Shown here: positions 27,690 to 37,105 of the stretch, piece after piece | Numbering within the stretch: position 1 is the stretch's first letter | Layout: each line of letters starts with the position of its first letter | Source: Rhodospirillales bacterium | Lineage (GTDB): Bacteria > Pseudomonadota > Gammaproteobacteria > Nevskiales > Nevskiaceae | Direction: 5' to 3' | DNA: 42,744 nt | Assembly (NCBI GenBank): GCA_903970615.1 | Contig: CAJCJH010000018.1 | Location: forward strand, 1 to 42,744 | The notes under the pieces: generated by a model | Told to the model about the DNA's origin: nothing | The model's database searches: none | The model's input: the letters and a program-made list of their open reading frames with translations, nothing else | Program-made: the position numbers and the translations under genes

Positions 27690-28841
27690 TCAATGCCTCG
27701 CCAAACCCTGTAACGCCTGCCGCTTGCGTAAAGGGTTGTAGTAAATCTCGGTTGCGGTTTTGTGCTTCATGTGCAGCACCACATCGATGACCGTGTGCAT
27801 ATTGGCGTAAAGGTCTTCGGTGGACAGCGTCTGCCCGGTCTGCGAACTCTTGGTCAGTTTCAGCAACTCGGCGAAGGCTTCATCCGCGGAGTTGGCGTGG
27901 ATGGTCGTGATCGATCCGGAATGTCCAGAGCCCAAGCCGCGCAGATAATCCCAGGCTTCGTCGCCACGAACCTCCGACAAAAGAATGCGGCTCGGCAGTA
28001 GACGCATGCAGGCGCTCATCAGCAACTTCGGCGTGGATTTCGACACCCCCTGCCCGTTCTTTGAATAAAACAGATGCACATGATTCGGATGTTCCGGCAG
28101 CGGCAGTTCCGGGGTGTCCTCGATCGTGACGATCCGATCGGTCGCAGGGATTGCCTTGATCAGTGTCCGCGTGAGGAAGGTTTTGCCGGAGCCGGTGGCA
28201 CCGGCAATGACGATATTCTTCTCGGCAAGCACCGCGGTGCTCAGGAATTCTCCCCAGTTGCGTGATTTCAGATGGCGTAGCAATTCCATTTCTTCAGGCG
28301 AAGTCGACACATCGGCGATCAGGCGCTCGATCTCCTCGGGCGCGATCGCATTCGGTGAAGGCACACAACGAGAAAAGCGGCCGGCATCGCTGAGAGCGTC
28401 CAATGTCGATGAAGCGGTCGAGTGCTTCCTGAAGCTCAGGCACACCGTACCGGTCTGGCACGAGGGCGGAATCACGATCTGGCAGCGCTCGCCAATCAGC
28501 GGCACTCCGGCCGCGGCGAGCACCGCGACATCGGCATGAGCGGTTTCCAGGGGTAGCGAGGCCGACAGCAGATTGAACTGCTCGTCGAGTCGTTGATGCG
28601 TGTAGGTCGCAATCAGTCGTGCCAGCGCCATGCAGTAATCGAAACTCAGCACCGGTTCCTCATGGCAGGTCCAGACATCATTCGCCAGCACAAAGACTTC
28701 GCCAGGCCGGTTGATCGAGACTTCTTCTACACGTTCCCGATCCAGATAGCGGCGTACAGGTCTTAGCCAATAACGCAGCGCGGCACTGGCGGCCTCGTCG
28801 GTCGGACTAGCCGCCGCTGGCATGGGTGAGCCGAAGACCAT
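27690..28841 (-). CDS. virB11: Type IV secretion ATPase VirB11
   Basis: VirB11 is the hexameric traffic ATPase on the cytoplasmic side that switches the machine between pilus assembly and DNA transfer. The 383-aa protein has an N-terminal domain (YLDRERVEEVSINRPGEVFV) and a C-terminal RecA-like domain with Walker A GATGSGKT, the Asp box IEDTPELPLP, Walker B-like ILLSEVRGDEAWDYL and the His box SGHSGSITTIHAN. It overlaps virB10 by 35 bp from ATG 28841; a second ATG at 28823 would also work. Confidence 0.95.
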   Translation of the reverse strand: MVFGSPMPAAASPTDEAASAALRYWLRPVRRYLDRERVEEVSINRPGEVFVLANDVWTCHEEPVLSFDYCMALARLIATYTHQRLDEQFNLLSASLPLETAHADVAVLAAAGVPLIGERCQIVIPPSCQTGTVCLSFRKHSTASSTLDALSDAGRFSRCVPSPNAIAPEEIERLIADVSTSPEEMELLRHLKSRNWGEFLSTAVLAEKNIVIAGATGSGKTFLTRTLIKAIPATDRIVTIEDTPELPLPEHPNHVHLFYSKNGQGVSKSTPKLLMSACMRLLPSRILLSEVRGDEAWDYLRGLGSGHSGSITTIHANSADEAFAELLKLTKSSQTGQTLSTEDLYANMHTVIDVVLHMKHKTATEIYYNPLRKRQALQGLARH

Positions 28842-30048
28842 AGACGCCTGAGAAATCGAGATCGCGTGCGACGATCACGTTGATCTGGTCGCCCTGATTC
28901 TTGTAGAGCGTCGGCGGAATATTGATGCTGTTTTCCAGCGCGATGCTGGCCGAGTCCTTGACGGCACCCTGGGTATTCGAGGTGGATTGCACTCCTGCCC
29001 CTTGGCTCGATGCCAATACTGTAAAGGCATCGTTGACCACCGATACCAGCAGCGCGCCGCCGAAGCGCGCCCAGAAATGCGTATCCACGAATCCGCGCAT
29101 ACCGGCTGCACCGAGTCCATCGGTGCCCGGACTGCCCAGATTGATGATGACGCCATGTGGCGTTTCCGCGCGTGTCCACAGCGCAAAGATGCGCGCCTCG
29201 CCCTGCTTGATGCCGCCCGAATATTGGCCGATCAGCTGGGTCCCGCGCTCCAGCAGCACAACGCGGCCCGAGTCGGAATAAATATCTCGTGTCAGCAGAC
29301 ATTTCGTGAATCCGGGCACCGTCGTATCGAGTGCGGTTTCCAGCGTGCAATCGAGGAAGGCGCCTTCGGTCAACAGCAGATCACGATCGCCGAGTGTTGT
29401 CGCCGATACGGCAGAAAGCTTGGTCGGCGTCAGCCTGGACTCAAGCTCTTTCTGAGGCGCAGGCTGTACAGGATGCATCTGGCTGCCGATCGCGGCGATC
29501 GTCACCGCGGCTTGATCGGCGGTCATCGCACCCGTAGCCGTGCCGGCACGGGAAGGCGCGGTGGCGCTGCCCTCACGCTCTGACTGACCGCCGAATGCCA
29601 GCAAGGGCGAACGCTGACGGCGCTCGATCAGGTCGTCCGCGGCTTTCTTGTCGCGGTCGATCTGTGCCTGATCCGCTGCAGGGATAATCGGCGGTGGCAG
29701 TTGCTCGGTCCGGACCTGCTCAATGACCACAGGCTTTTTCGAATCGTGCTGCTGCATCAGCTTGGCGATGTCGAGCGCAGGGATATCGCTATCGATACGG
29801 CCCTTGTCGTTCTTGACTACGACGCCACTGCCATTGACCGGGGTGGAGTTGCTGCGGTGATGCGGCAGATACAGATACAGCATTCCGAAACCGACGAGCG
29901 CGGCAACCGTTATCAGAACGCTCTGCAACAACTTCCCGCCGCCGGTTTGCGGTCGATTGACACTCGGCACCGTGCGTTCGCCTTCCGCATACGTGGATGC
30001 TGGTGTCGGCGTCGGGCCTGGATCATGGTCATTCGATGGCAGTTTCAT
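28807..30048 (-). CDS. virB10: Type IV secretion channel protein VirB10
   Basis: VirB10 spans both membranes and links the inner ATPases to the outer core. The 413-aa protein has a short cytoplasmic tail, one membrane helix (about 40-61, LLQSVLITVAALVGFGMLYL), a flexible periplasmic linker, and a C-terminal beta-barrel domain (GAFLDCTLETALDT, VVLLERGTQLIGQY, and IPPTLYKNQGDQINVIVARD at the end). The ATG overlaps the virB9 stop as ATGA. Confidence 0.95.
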   Translation of the reverse strand: MKLPSNDHDPGPTPTPASTYAEGERTVPSVNRPQTGGGKLLQSVLITVAALVGFGMLYLYLPHHRSNSTPVNGSGVVVKNDKGRIDSDIPALDIAKLMQQHDSKKPVVIEQVRTEQLPPPIIPAADQAQIDRDKKAADDLIERRQRSPLLAFGGQSEREGSATAPSRAGTATGAMTADQAAVTIAAIGSQMHPVQPAPQKELESRLTPTKLSAVSATTLGDRDLLLTEGAFLDCTLETALDTTVPGFTKCLLTRDIYSDSGRVVLLERGTQLIGQYSGGIKQGEARIFALWTRAETPHGVIINLGSPGTDGLGAAGMRGFVDTHFWARFGGALLVSVVNDAFTVLASSQGAGVQSTSNTQGAVKDSASIALENSINIPPTLYKNQGDQINVIVARDLDFSGVYGLRLTHASGG

Positions 30049-31058
30049 GGCGAGACTCCTGCGGGCGTAGAAAGCGTTGGCAGAGCAGGCACCACGATCG
30101 GATCATGTGAGGTCACTGGCACGGCACTCACGGTTGTTGTGAGCGGCGGATAGACGTTGATCGACTCGGCTTTAACCGTTGAATCAGGATCATGTGCCGG
30201 TAGCGACGCTGGTGGCGGCACGTCCTCACCCTTGACCGTGCGGGTCACTTGGCTGGTAATCGTGCCGGTGCCGGTGGTCTTGCCGACCGGGTCGTAATTC
30301 TGGTTAACCACTTCCGCCACTTCATTACCTTTGCGCAGAATGAAGTTCCCGGAAAGGCGTTGCGCAACGATCGTGTCGCCCTTCACCGTCGTATTCAGTA
30401 GGCTTTCGGTTTTCTTGTCCTTGACGATCGTTTCGAGAAACACCGCCGGCATCTCGCGGTTGCCGCGGAAGCGGAAGTAGGTAAAGGTTCCATCGTCGAA
30501 AGTCTCATCGGGCGTCACCGTCTGACTACCGCGTGACCAATAGTTGATGTTCTTGCGCGCCGGACTTTCTGAAGTTCGGAGTGCCTCGGCGACGTCACCT
30601 TCGTGTTGTGCCTGATGCGCCAGCGTAAGAGCTGCGGCATTCGCCGCCGCCACATCGTCGGGATAGTTGAACAGCACCTTGTAGTAAAGGGGTCTGCGCA
30701 GCGGCGATTTCGGTATCGCGCTCAGCTGGAATTCGTAGGCGCGCCGCGAGGTGAGGATGCTGAGATTGGTATCTGCGTGGGTCTCGGTCGGTTTCAGGAA
30801 CAGATGGTTGTGGACTGGCGCTACTTGCCAGGCCAGCGTATCGCCGAGCGCCACTGATCTGATCTCTTCGTCGGCTTCAAAAACGATGTGCGTCGAAATG
30901 CCGTAAGTGCCGATGATCTGCACGATGTCATTGGCGTTATAGGTCACCGTCCGGACCCGGTCATCCGAGACCAGTGGATTCGGCACAGTGAGGGCGTAAC
31001 TCTCGCCATTGATCACAATCAGTGAGGCGATGAGTAAATATCGGGCAATCGGTTTCAT
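30045..31058 (-). CDS. virB9: Type IV secretion outer-core protein VirB9
   Basis: VirB9 forms the outer ring of the channel with VirB7 and VirB10. The 337-aa protein has a signal peptide (MKPIARYLLIASLIVINGES), the VRTVTYNANDIVQIIGTYGI beginning of the CagX/VirB9 fold, HLFLKPTETHADTNLSILTS, and the C-terminal domain with FDDGTFTYFRFRGNREMPAVF. The C-terminal ~60 residues after the fold are Pro/Val/Thr-rich and seem peculiar to this system. Overlaps virB8 and virB10 by 4 bp each. Confidence 0.95.
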   Translation of the reverse strand: MKPIARYLLIASLIVINGESYALTVPNPLVSDDRVRTVTYNANDIVQIIGTYGISTHIVFEADEEIRSVALGDTLAWQVAPVHNHLFLKPTETHADTNLSILTSRRAYEFQLSAIPKSPLRRPLYYKVLFNYPDDVAAANAAALTLAHQAQHEGDVAEALRTSESPARKNINYWSRGSQTVTPDETFDDGTFTYFRFRGNREMPAVFLETIVKDKKTESLLNTTVKGDTIVAQRLSGNFILRKGNEVAEVVNQNYDPVGKTTGTGTITSQVTRTVKGEDVPPPASLPAHDPDSTVKAESINVYPPLTTTVSAVPVTSHDPIVVPALPTLSTPAGVSP

Positions 31059-31864
31059 GGTGAGGCTCCTGGCGCCGGCACCGGTATGGTGCTGTCGTCG
31101 GATGGCGACTCGGCGTTTTGCAGTACGGTTTCCGGGTCGGTGCGATAGTCGCTAACCAGGAAGCCCAGTGGATTGATTTCGCGGGCCTGCTCGGCCTGCG
31201 GACTGTTGACGTAACGGAAGCTGACGGTCGCGATCCAGTCGCTTTGCGTGGTAGAGCTGCCGACGCGCTGAATGCGCCGGTAACGGATCGCCGCAGTGTT
31301 TTTTTTCAGGAACGAGATCGACTTGATCTTGGCCGCCACCTCGCCTTCGGTGTTGTAGATTTTGAGTGGCGATTTCGGATTCTTGACTGGATCGAAATAC
31401 ACCTCGTATTGCCGACGCTCGTTCGGATCGGACATCAGCGTGACTAGGTCATAATTAGATTCCGCCAGCGGGCGCGAATAACCTTCTCGCGCATGGATGT
31501 ACTCGGCGAGAAAATATTTGGTGATCGCTTCGTTGTATTCGGTGCTGCCGGTCCGCAGTGATTTGACGATATCGACAATTCCGGTGGTGTTGTCGACCCT
31601 CACCACAAAGGCATCGACCTGCTTGAGCGGTGTCAGCAGCATCACCGCCGTCACCGACAAGGCGGCGATGACACTGGCACCACCTGCAATCCACCAAGCA
31701 ACGGTCTGGCTACGTGCAGAAGTTCGCTGTCGATCGATCTCCCATGCGGTGGCTTCATCGAAGTAACGCTGTTCGTCCTGTTTGAGCACTAGTCGCTTGC
31801 GGCGCTGAAGCTTCGACGTAAGCGAATCATTCATCACTGCGCTGTCGATTACTGTCGTGGACAT
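31055..31864 (-). CDS. virB8: Type IV secretion protein VirB8
   Basis: VirB8 is an inner-membrane assembly factor with a periplasmic NTF2-like domain. The product (269 aa from ATG 31864) has a cytoplasmic tail, one membrane helix (VAWWIAGGASVIAALSVTAV) and the periplasmic domain containing KYFLAEYIHAREGY and YRRIQRVGSSTTQSDWIATV. GGAGG stands 7 bases before this ATG, which decides the start against an upstream extension to 32014 that overlaps virB7. Confidence 0.94.
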   Translation of the reverse strand: MSTTVIDSAVMNDSLTSKLQRRKRLVLKQDEQRYFDEATAWEIDRQRTSARSQTVAWWIAGGASVIAALSVTAVMLLTPLKQVDAFVVRVDNTTGIVDIVKSLRTGSTEYNEAITKYFLAEYIHAREGYSRPLAESNYDLVTLMSDPNERRQYEVYFDPVKNPKSPLKIYNTEGEVAAKIKSISFLKKNTAAIRYRRIQRVGSSTTQSDWIATVSFRYVNSPQAEQAREINPLGFLVSDYRTDPETVLQNAESPSDDSTIPVPAPGASP

Positions 31865-32055
31865 GAAATGACCTCCGGTTGGGTCGATGGCGGCGAAGCG
31901 GCATAACAGCCGCCTTGCGGCGAATTCATGCCGGTCTGCTGTTCGCCATTGATGGGGATCAGCCGGCCCTCGGGCTGCGGCGGCATGGGATGGGTCGCAC
32001 AGCCCGATAAGCACAGCGCAGCAGTGATGCTCAAGATTGAAGCAGGAGATTTCAT
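31849..32055 (-). CDS. virB7: VirB7-like lipoprotein
   Basis: This 68-aa protein has a lipoprotein signal (MKSPASILSITAALCLSGC, lipobox LSGC) and a short Pro-rich mature part. Its place between virB6 and virB8 and its size make it the VirB7 outer-membrane lipoprotein of the core complex. It contains further Cys residues (GGCYAAS and SCPRQ) that could form a disulfide with VirB9, as in Agrobacterium. It overlaps virB8 by 16 bp. Sequence similarity itself is too low to prove the name. Confidence 0.8.
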   Translation of the reverse strand: MKSPASILSITAALCLSGCATHPMPPQPEGRLIPINGEQQTGMNSPQGGCYAASPPSTQPEVISCPRQ

Positions 32056-32076
32056 AGGGTGCCTTTGGGGGTGTGA

Positions 32077-33084
32077 TCAGCCGCGGCCGATCGTGGTGCT
32101 GAAGCGGCCTGCGCGCTGGTTGCGCTGACGGGCTGCGTCCTGAATGCGTTGCATGCGCGCGAGCCGCAGTTCGGTCAGATGGCGGCCGATGGGTGTGGCT
32201 GCGAAGGCGGCGGAGCCAAGTCGGCTGCCGCCGCTGGTGAGCACCCGCCCTATGCTATTCGAGATGGCGAGCGCCACACCCGATGCCAGTGCCGCAGCGA
32301 TCTGCGGCACATGCAGAATGATGACGAAGATGAAGGCAGCCGATAACAGCAGGTAGGCCATGTCCTCGGTCGAGGGTGTGGTCTTGGCGATGGCGTTATC
32401 CGCAAAGGCATCGAAGATCTGGATCAACAGCGTCAGTACGGCGATGACCAGTACTTCGACCAGCAGGTAATTCAGACACTGTGCGATCCAGGCATCGAAG
32501 AATCTCTTGGTGGCATCGAACATCGTGCAGACGATGAACAGCGGGCCGAGTGCCACCAGAATGGTCAGCACGATTTTTGAGAGCGCGATCATGATTCCTG
32601 CTATCGCAGTAGCGCCGAAGGTCGACAGCCAGATCAGCAGCGCAATGAACAGATCGCCGACATCGCTCAAGCCGCCTGCCTGCCATGCGGCCTGCCCGGC
32701 GTTGTAGCCCTTGGTCAAGGCGATATCGAGGACCTGGGTCTGCTGGTTCTCGGTCTGGGCATTGCTGCCATTAATCAGTGTCGTCGAGAGCTCATCCGCA
32801 CCATGGGTGAGGAAGCTGGCGAGGTAGGTGTTGTAGTTGCCGGCATTCAGCGCAATGCCGGTAATGGTGACGATCTTGAGGATGCGCAGGATGCCGTCCC
32901 ACACCGGCTCTTGGATCGAGCCGCGCATCATGCTGATCCCCCACAGGATGACGTAGATCGCCATCATCGCGGTGACTACCGGCGAGATGAAGGCGATGAT
33001 CGAAACAACTCGGCTCGAAAGAAATTTCGAGAGATAGCCGTCCAGAAACTGGAAGTACCCGGTGTAGAAAGTGAGCTGCGGCAT
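32077..33084 (-). CDS. virB6: Type IV secretion inner-membrane protein VirB6
   Basis: VirB6 is a polytopic protein at the base of the channel. The 335-aa product has five or more membrane segments (for example VVSIIAFISPVVTAMMAIYV, LFIALLIWLSTFGATAIAGI, ILVALGPLFIVCTMF, LVEVLVIAVLTLLIQIF, YLLLSAAFIFVIILHV). ALGPLFI followed by a Phe/Trp-rich stretch (TKRFFDAWIAQCLNYL) is the TrbL/VirB6 signature. The C-terminus is short and basic. The 86 bp before it (up to virB5) hold no supported gene. Confidence 0.92.
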   Translation of the reverse strand: MPQLTFYTGYFQFLDGYLSKFLSSRVVSIIAFISPVVTAMMAIYVILWGISMMRGSIQEPVWDGILRILKIVTITGIALNAGNYNTYLASFLTHGADELSTTLINGSNAQTENQQTQVLDIALTKGYNAGQAAWQAGGLSDVGDLFIALLIWLSTFGATAIAGIMIALSKIVLTILVALGPLFIVCTMFDATKRFFDAWIAQCLNYLLVEVLVIAVLTLLIQIFDAFADNAIAKTTPSTEDMAYLLLSAAFIFVIILHVPQIAAALASGVALAISNSIGRVLTSGGSRLGSAAFAATPIGRHLTELRLARMQRIQDAARQRNQRAGRFSTTIGRG

Positions 33085-33170
33085 GATAGATACCTATCGA
33101 TACAGAGCAATTCGATGCAGAGTAATGGGCTGCAAAAAATCCTCTCCGAACTGAAAACGGCGATCGCAGC

Positions 33171-33950
33171 TCATGGCACCAGCCCAGATAACAGCCCGGC
33201 CGCATCCGTATGCTGCGAAGCACTGCGCAAGTGCGCCTCGGTCGACTGGTTGCCATAGGTGTCGCGTGTTGCCTGCTGCAGCTGCATCGTTGCCAGCAGA
33301 CGGATGACTTCGTTGGTCAGGAACAGCTGCTCCGCATTGATGCGGGTATCCAATTCCATGATCGACTTCACATCGGGTGCAGAATTGATGTTGTCGACGA
33401 AGGTTTGTAGCTGCGCGATGCGTGCGCCGGTTTCCTGAAAGCTCGCCTGCCCGGTGCTGTTGAACACGGCCGCCGCATCGGTCTGGCCATCGTGAATCGT
33501 CGTCACCGGGGCGCCGGCGGGGATACTCAGCTGCGAATCCGGAAATAAGCTGTTGGCGTTTTTCAAGGCTTGTGTTGCACCGGAGAGCGTTGCGTACTGC
33601 CCGCTCGATACGCCCTGCGAAAGGCCGAGCGTCTGTTGCCAGTTGAGCGGGATGTAGGCTCGATTCTGTTGCGACAACGGATCATTCAGCAGTGCCGAGA
33701 ATCCGCGCACGCCGGTGAGACTGGCGTACTGCTGCTGTTGCTGCTCCAATTGTGAAACGCCATTGGAGAGCTGGTTCTGCATCGTCTCCAGTTGCTGTAC
33801 CTCGTTGAGAATTTGCGTGATCTCGTTGACCAGCGATGCCACGTCGATCACCGGTATGCCCTGCCCTTCCGATGTCGTCGGCAGGATCGTGGTCGCAGCG
33901 AATAGGGCGCCGACTGCCATGACCAGGATTTTCTTCTTCATTGTGTTCAT
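33171..33950 (-). CDS. virB5: Type IV secretion minor pilin VirB5
   Basis: VirB5 sits at the pilus tip. The 259-aa product (ATG 33950, GGAGAG 7 bases upstream) has a signal peptide (MNTMKKKILVMAVGALFAAT) and the typical start of the mature part, GIPVIDVASLVNEITQILNE. A Gln-rich coiled-coil follows (QLEQQQQQYASLTG), then RAYIPLNW and C-terminal helices. The ATG overlaps the virB4 stop as ATGA. Confidence 0.93.
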   Translation of the reverse strand: MNTMKKKILVMAVGALFAATTILPTTSEGQGIPVIDVASLVNEITQILNEVQQLETMQNQLSNGVSQLEQQQQQYASLTGVRGFSALLNDPLSQQNRAYIPLNWQQTLGLSQGVSSGQYATLSGATQALKNANSLFPDSQLSIPAGAPVTTIHDGQTDAAAVFNSTGQASFQETGARIAQLQTFVDNINSAPDVKSIMELDTRINAEQLFLTNEVIRLLATMQLQQATRDTYGNQSTEAHLRSASQHTDAAGLLSGLVP

Positions 33951-36331
33951 GCGGGGACTCTCCGTTCGTAGAACTTGGGTAACCACAGATTCGGTTCGTC
34001 GCTAACTTCGGCGATGATCCGGTTGACCAGCTCGACATTGGCGGTGGTGCCCGACAGCACGGCCAATTCCTGCGCGAATCCTTTCAGGTCGAGCTCGGCG
34101 ACCACGCTGTTGTGGCCTTGCTTGATGAGGAACCGCCGGGATTTGTCTGGCAGCGTCCGGACGATGTCGAACTCGCGTTCGGTCAACTTGAATCCGTCGA
34201 CATAATCTTCGTGGTCGGCGGCCGCGTTCGGCATGAAGATTTTCGTCGGCGATTGCTCGATGATGGTTTTCGCAATCGGGCTTTTGAGGGTGTCGCTCGG
34301 TGACTGCGTCCCGGTGACCAGAAAGCCGTTCTGCTTGCGGATGGTCTTGAGCTTGTTCTTGGCAAAATCCTGAAACGCTTCATCGCCCATCGCCTTCCAG
34401 AATTCATCGATGAAACAGACGAAGCGCTGGCCGGTGATCAGCTGTTCCATCCGCTGAAACAGGTACAGGATGATTGGCGTTCGGGTTTCGGGATTGTCGA
34501 GAAACTCGGTGATATCGAAGCCATAAAGACGATGCCGCTCGAAATCCAGATCGTCGGTTTCGTTATCGAACACCCAGGACAGTTGTCCGCCCAGACACCA
34601 CTTCGCCAGCCGCGCACGCACGCCATCCGGATCGGTCGGGTCGAGGAACGACAGCACCTGCGAAAGTCGCCGTAGCGGCGGCGGCAGACCGTAGACATTG
34701 CGGATCGCCGCAGCCATGTTCTTCTCGTCGCGGACGCTGTAGGCCTTCACCGTATCGGCTGGCGACACTAGCGCTTTCATCAGCTTCTGCAGAATCTGCT
34801 CATATACTGGCGTCAACGCAATCTGGAATGGGTTGAATCCGGTTGGCCGGCCGGTCTGGAGCGGCATGTAGTAGCCGCCCTGCGCACGAATGAAGATTTC
34901 CGCGCCGCGGTCCTTGTCGAAGAACACCAGCCTGGGTTTGAATTTCTCCAGCTGCGCGACCAGGAAACCCTGCAGCACCGTCTTGCCGGTTCCGGAGGGG
35001 CCGATGATGGTGGTGTTACCCAGATCGTTGACGTGGAAGTTGAAGTAATACGGCCCGCCGGATGCAGTTTTGAGCAGGGCGACCGCGGGGCCCCAGTGAT
35101 TCGGTTTAGGCGCGAGTCCAGGATTTCCAGTCGGATAGTTATGCAGAGAAACAAACCCGGCAAAGTTACGGCTGCTGATCGCCGCCGGTCTCGCGCGATA
35201 GGCAAAGTTGCAGGGCAACTGCGCCCAGAACGCCGCTTCGAGTGCCAGGTCTTCGCGCGCGATCACCATGCCGCAATCGGAGAGTGTGGCCCGTGCCGAT
35301 GCGAGTGAATCGCTCAAACTCTTGATCGTGTCTGCGCGGACCAGCAGGCTCAAGTGATGATCGCCGAACACAAAGCGGTTCGAGGTAATGTCGTCGAGCG
35401 CGTCACCTAACTCTGCGATCTGGGTTTCCGCCAGATCGCCCGCACTGATCAGACGGTCGCGCTGTCGTCCGAGCCGGCCCGTGGCCGCCTGCTTGCTCAG
35501 GAATGCGAAGGACTGGCACAGGATGAACTCGTAGGGCGCTGACAACAGGCCATTCAGAAAACCGGGTGCGGTTTGCGACGGGTATTCCTTGATGCCGAGG
35601 ATTGCGCAGACCACGCTGGTTTCCGGGCCGCGCAGTTCGATCGCCTCGGTCCCGAAAAACGGTCGGCTGGTGCCGATGACATCCGACAGTGGCGCACGCG
35701 GCACCGGCATTTTCTGGGCATGGCCGTTGACCAGATAGGCGAGGAATTCCAGCGGTTCGGAATACACATGGCCGTGTTGTTCGTAGGTCGTTAGCAGCGA
35801 CGGCTCGTAGCGGCTCAGCGAGGCTTTGACCTGTTCGCAGAGATCGTCGAGCTTGGCAAGATCATCGCCCAGTTGGGCTCTGATGTCGGACTCGCTGCGC
35901 TGCTTGAAGCGATCGACCAGCTTCAAAGTATTCAATGGCTGCGGCCGATAGATGATGGTCACGTACAGCTCGTTGACCAGCATGCGCGTGCCCTGCAGCG
36001 AGCGCCGGTATTTGGCGTCGAAGTCGCGGGCGAAGCCGGCGTCGAATGTACCGCTGGGGTATGCGTTCTGAACCCGGCGGATTGTGTGGGTCCAGAGTGC
36101 GACATGGGTCGAGGCCAGATTGCGCAGCAGGATATTGAGCTGCTCGAGCCAGACATTCAGATCTTCGTCATCCGCACTTTCGTGGGCGACGCCAGCGATG
36201 CGGAAGACTCGGAAGAGGTCTTTCTGCTTCGTGCGCAGCGTCGTCGTATCGAGATGCACCGTATATGGAATGTGCATCGATAGCGGCTTCTCGCGGTTGA
36301 TGATTTTGTGATTGGCAACGGCGCTCATCAT
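33947..36331 (-). CDS. virB4: Type IV secretion ATPase VirB4
   Basis: VirB4 powers pilin extraction and substrate transfer. The product (794 aa from ATG 36331) has the CagE/VirB4 N-terminal domain (about 1-430) and a C-terminal ATPase domain with Walker A GPSGTGKT, GRPTGFNPFQ, Walker B FVCFIDEFWKAM and the TGTQSPSDTLKS motif. The start is set by GGAG 9 bases upstream. An in-frame extension to 36475 runs back into virB3 and is not real. Gap to virB3 is 20 bp. Confidence 0.96.
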   Translation of the reverse strand: MMSAVANHKIINREKPLSMHIPYTVHLDTTTLRTKQKDLFRVFRIAGVAHESADDEDLNVWLEQLNILLRNLASTHVALWTHTIRRVQNAYPSGTFDAGFARDFDAKYRRSLQGTRMLVNELYVTIIYRPQPLNTLKLVDRFKQRSESDIRAQLGDDLAKLDDLCEQVKASLSRYEPSLLTTYEQHGHVYSEPLEFLAYLVNGHAQKMPVPRAPLSDVIGTSRPFFGTEAIELRGPETSVVCAILGIKEYPSQTAPGFLNGLLSAPYEFILCQSFAFLSKQAATGRLGRQRDRLISAGDLAETQIAELGDALDDITSNRFVFGDHHLSLLVRADTIKSLSDSLASARATLSDCGMVIAREDLALEAAFWAQLPCNFAYRARPAAISSRNFAGFVSLHNYPTGNPGLAPKPNHWGPAVALLKTASGGPYYFNFHVNDLGNTTIIGPSGTGKTVLQGFLVAQLEKFKPRLVFFDKDRGAEIFIRAQGGYYMPLQTGRPTGFNPFQIALTPVYEQILQKLMKALVSPADTVKAYSVRDEKNMAAAIRNVYGLPPPLRRLSQVLSFLDPTDPDGVRARLAKWCLGGQLSWVFDNETDDLDFERHRLYGFDITEFLDNPETRTPIILYLFQRMEQLITGQRFVCFIDEFWKAMGDEAFQDFAKNKLKTIRKQNGFLVTGTQSPSDTLKSPIAKTIIEQSPTKIFMPNAAADHEDYVDGFKLTEREFDIVRTLPDKSRRFLIKQGHNSVVAELDLKGFAQELAVLSGTTANVELVNRIIAEVSDEPNLWLPKFYERRVPA

Positions 36332-36351
36332 GTGTTTGATCTCCGTAGGTG

Positions 36352-36690
36352 TCAGAGGCAGAGCAGCTGCCACACCCGCTCCTGGAGCGCATCTTTGCGG
36401 CGTGCTGCGAAGGGCTGATACGAACTGGCTTTCCAGTAGCGCCGGTTGAAGCACGCACCTTTGGTCTTCGCCCACAAGGCCACCAGACTAAGCATGCGTG
36501 GCTCGTTCTTGCACAAGCCCCAGGCAATGCCGTGCAGAGGCAGGACCATCAGCAGATACAGGGGATTGTTGGCGAACAGATAGGTCAACGCCGAAATCAT
36601 CATGTTGGCGGTGAAGAAATTCATCGTCACCCCGAACATCATGGCTGGGCGTGTCGCGCCGATGAACAACGGTTCGTGATTGAGGGCCAT
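36352..36690 (-). CDS. virB3: Type IV secretion protein VirB3
   Basis: VirB3 is a small inner-membrane partner of VirB4. The 112-aa product starts MALNHEPLFIGATRPAMMFG, where PLFIGATRP is the family hallmark, and has two hydrophobic segments (residues about 17-55). The ATG overlaps the virB2 stop by one base (TGATG), so translation is probably coupled. Confidence 0.93.
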   Translation of the reverse strand: MALNHEPLFIGATRPAMMFGVTMNFFTANMMISALTYLFANNPLYLLMVLPLHGIAWGLCKNEPRMLSLVALWAKTKGACFNRRYWKASSYQPFAARRKDALQERVWQLLCL

Positions 36691-37055
36691 CAGGTCGATG
36701 AACCGCCGCCATTGGTGGTCAGGAAATCGACGATGGTCGTTGCGCCATTGGCGACGATGATGCCGGCACCGACCTTGGCGACCAGACTCCATTCCATCTT
36801 GCCGAAGCCGGCGGCAAGGCCCATGACGATGATTGCGATCACGCTGAGCGGTCGAAGCACCGCATTGAATTCGGCCAGAAGGCTGGTGGCAGTCTTGGTC
36901 CAGACCTCGGTGGTTTGTGCGATTGCGGGATCGGTCAGTACGACTTGCATCGCGATCAAAGCAAGCACCGGTAAAGCGGGCTTCGCTGAGTTTGCAAGGC
37001 GTGATGCGTTCAATCTGATCTGGCTAAGCGCGGGTAGTAACAAGTAATTGGTCAT
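36690..37055 (-). CDS. virB2: Type IV secretion major pilin VirB2
   Basis: VirB2 is the pilus subunit. The 121-aa prepilin has a long signal peptide with probable cleavage after DPAIA (residue about 46), giving a mature peptide of ~75 aa with two hydrophobic helices (LRPLSVIAIIVMGLAAGFGK and KVGAGIIVANGATTIVDFL). This is the usual TrbC/VirB2 layout. Ends in GGGSST. Confidence 0.93.
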   Translation of the reverse strand: MTNYLLLPALSQIRLNASRLANSAKPALPVLALIAMQVVLTDPAIAQTTEVWTKTATSLLAEFNAVLRPLSVIAIIVMGLAAGFGKMEWSLVAKVGAGIIVANGATTIVDFLTTNGGGSST

Positions 37056-37105
37056 AAATTTCTCAAGTAAAGGCAGCGTGATAACGAACGAAGTGCTCGT
37101 AATAC

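Noticed and set aside
33085-33170. 26-codon frame between virB6 and virB5 on the minus strand (MSCDRRFQFGE...)
   Set aside because: Too short, no signal or lipoprotein motif, and no good ribosome site. An entry-exclusion lipoprotein would be expected to show a lipobox.
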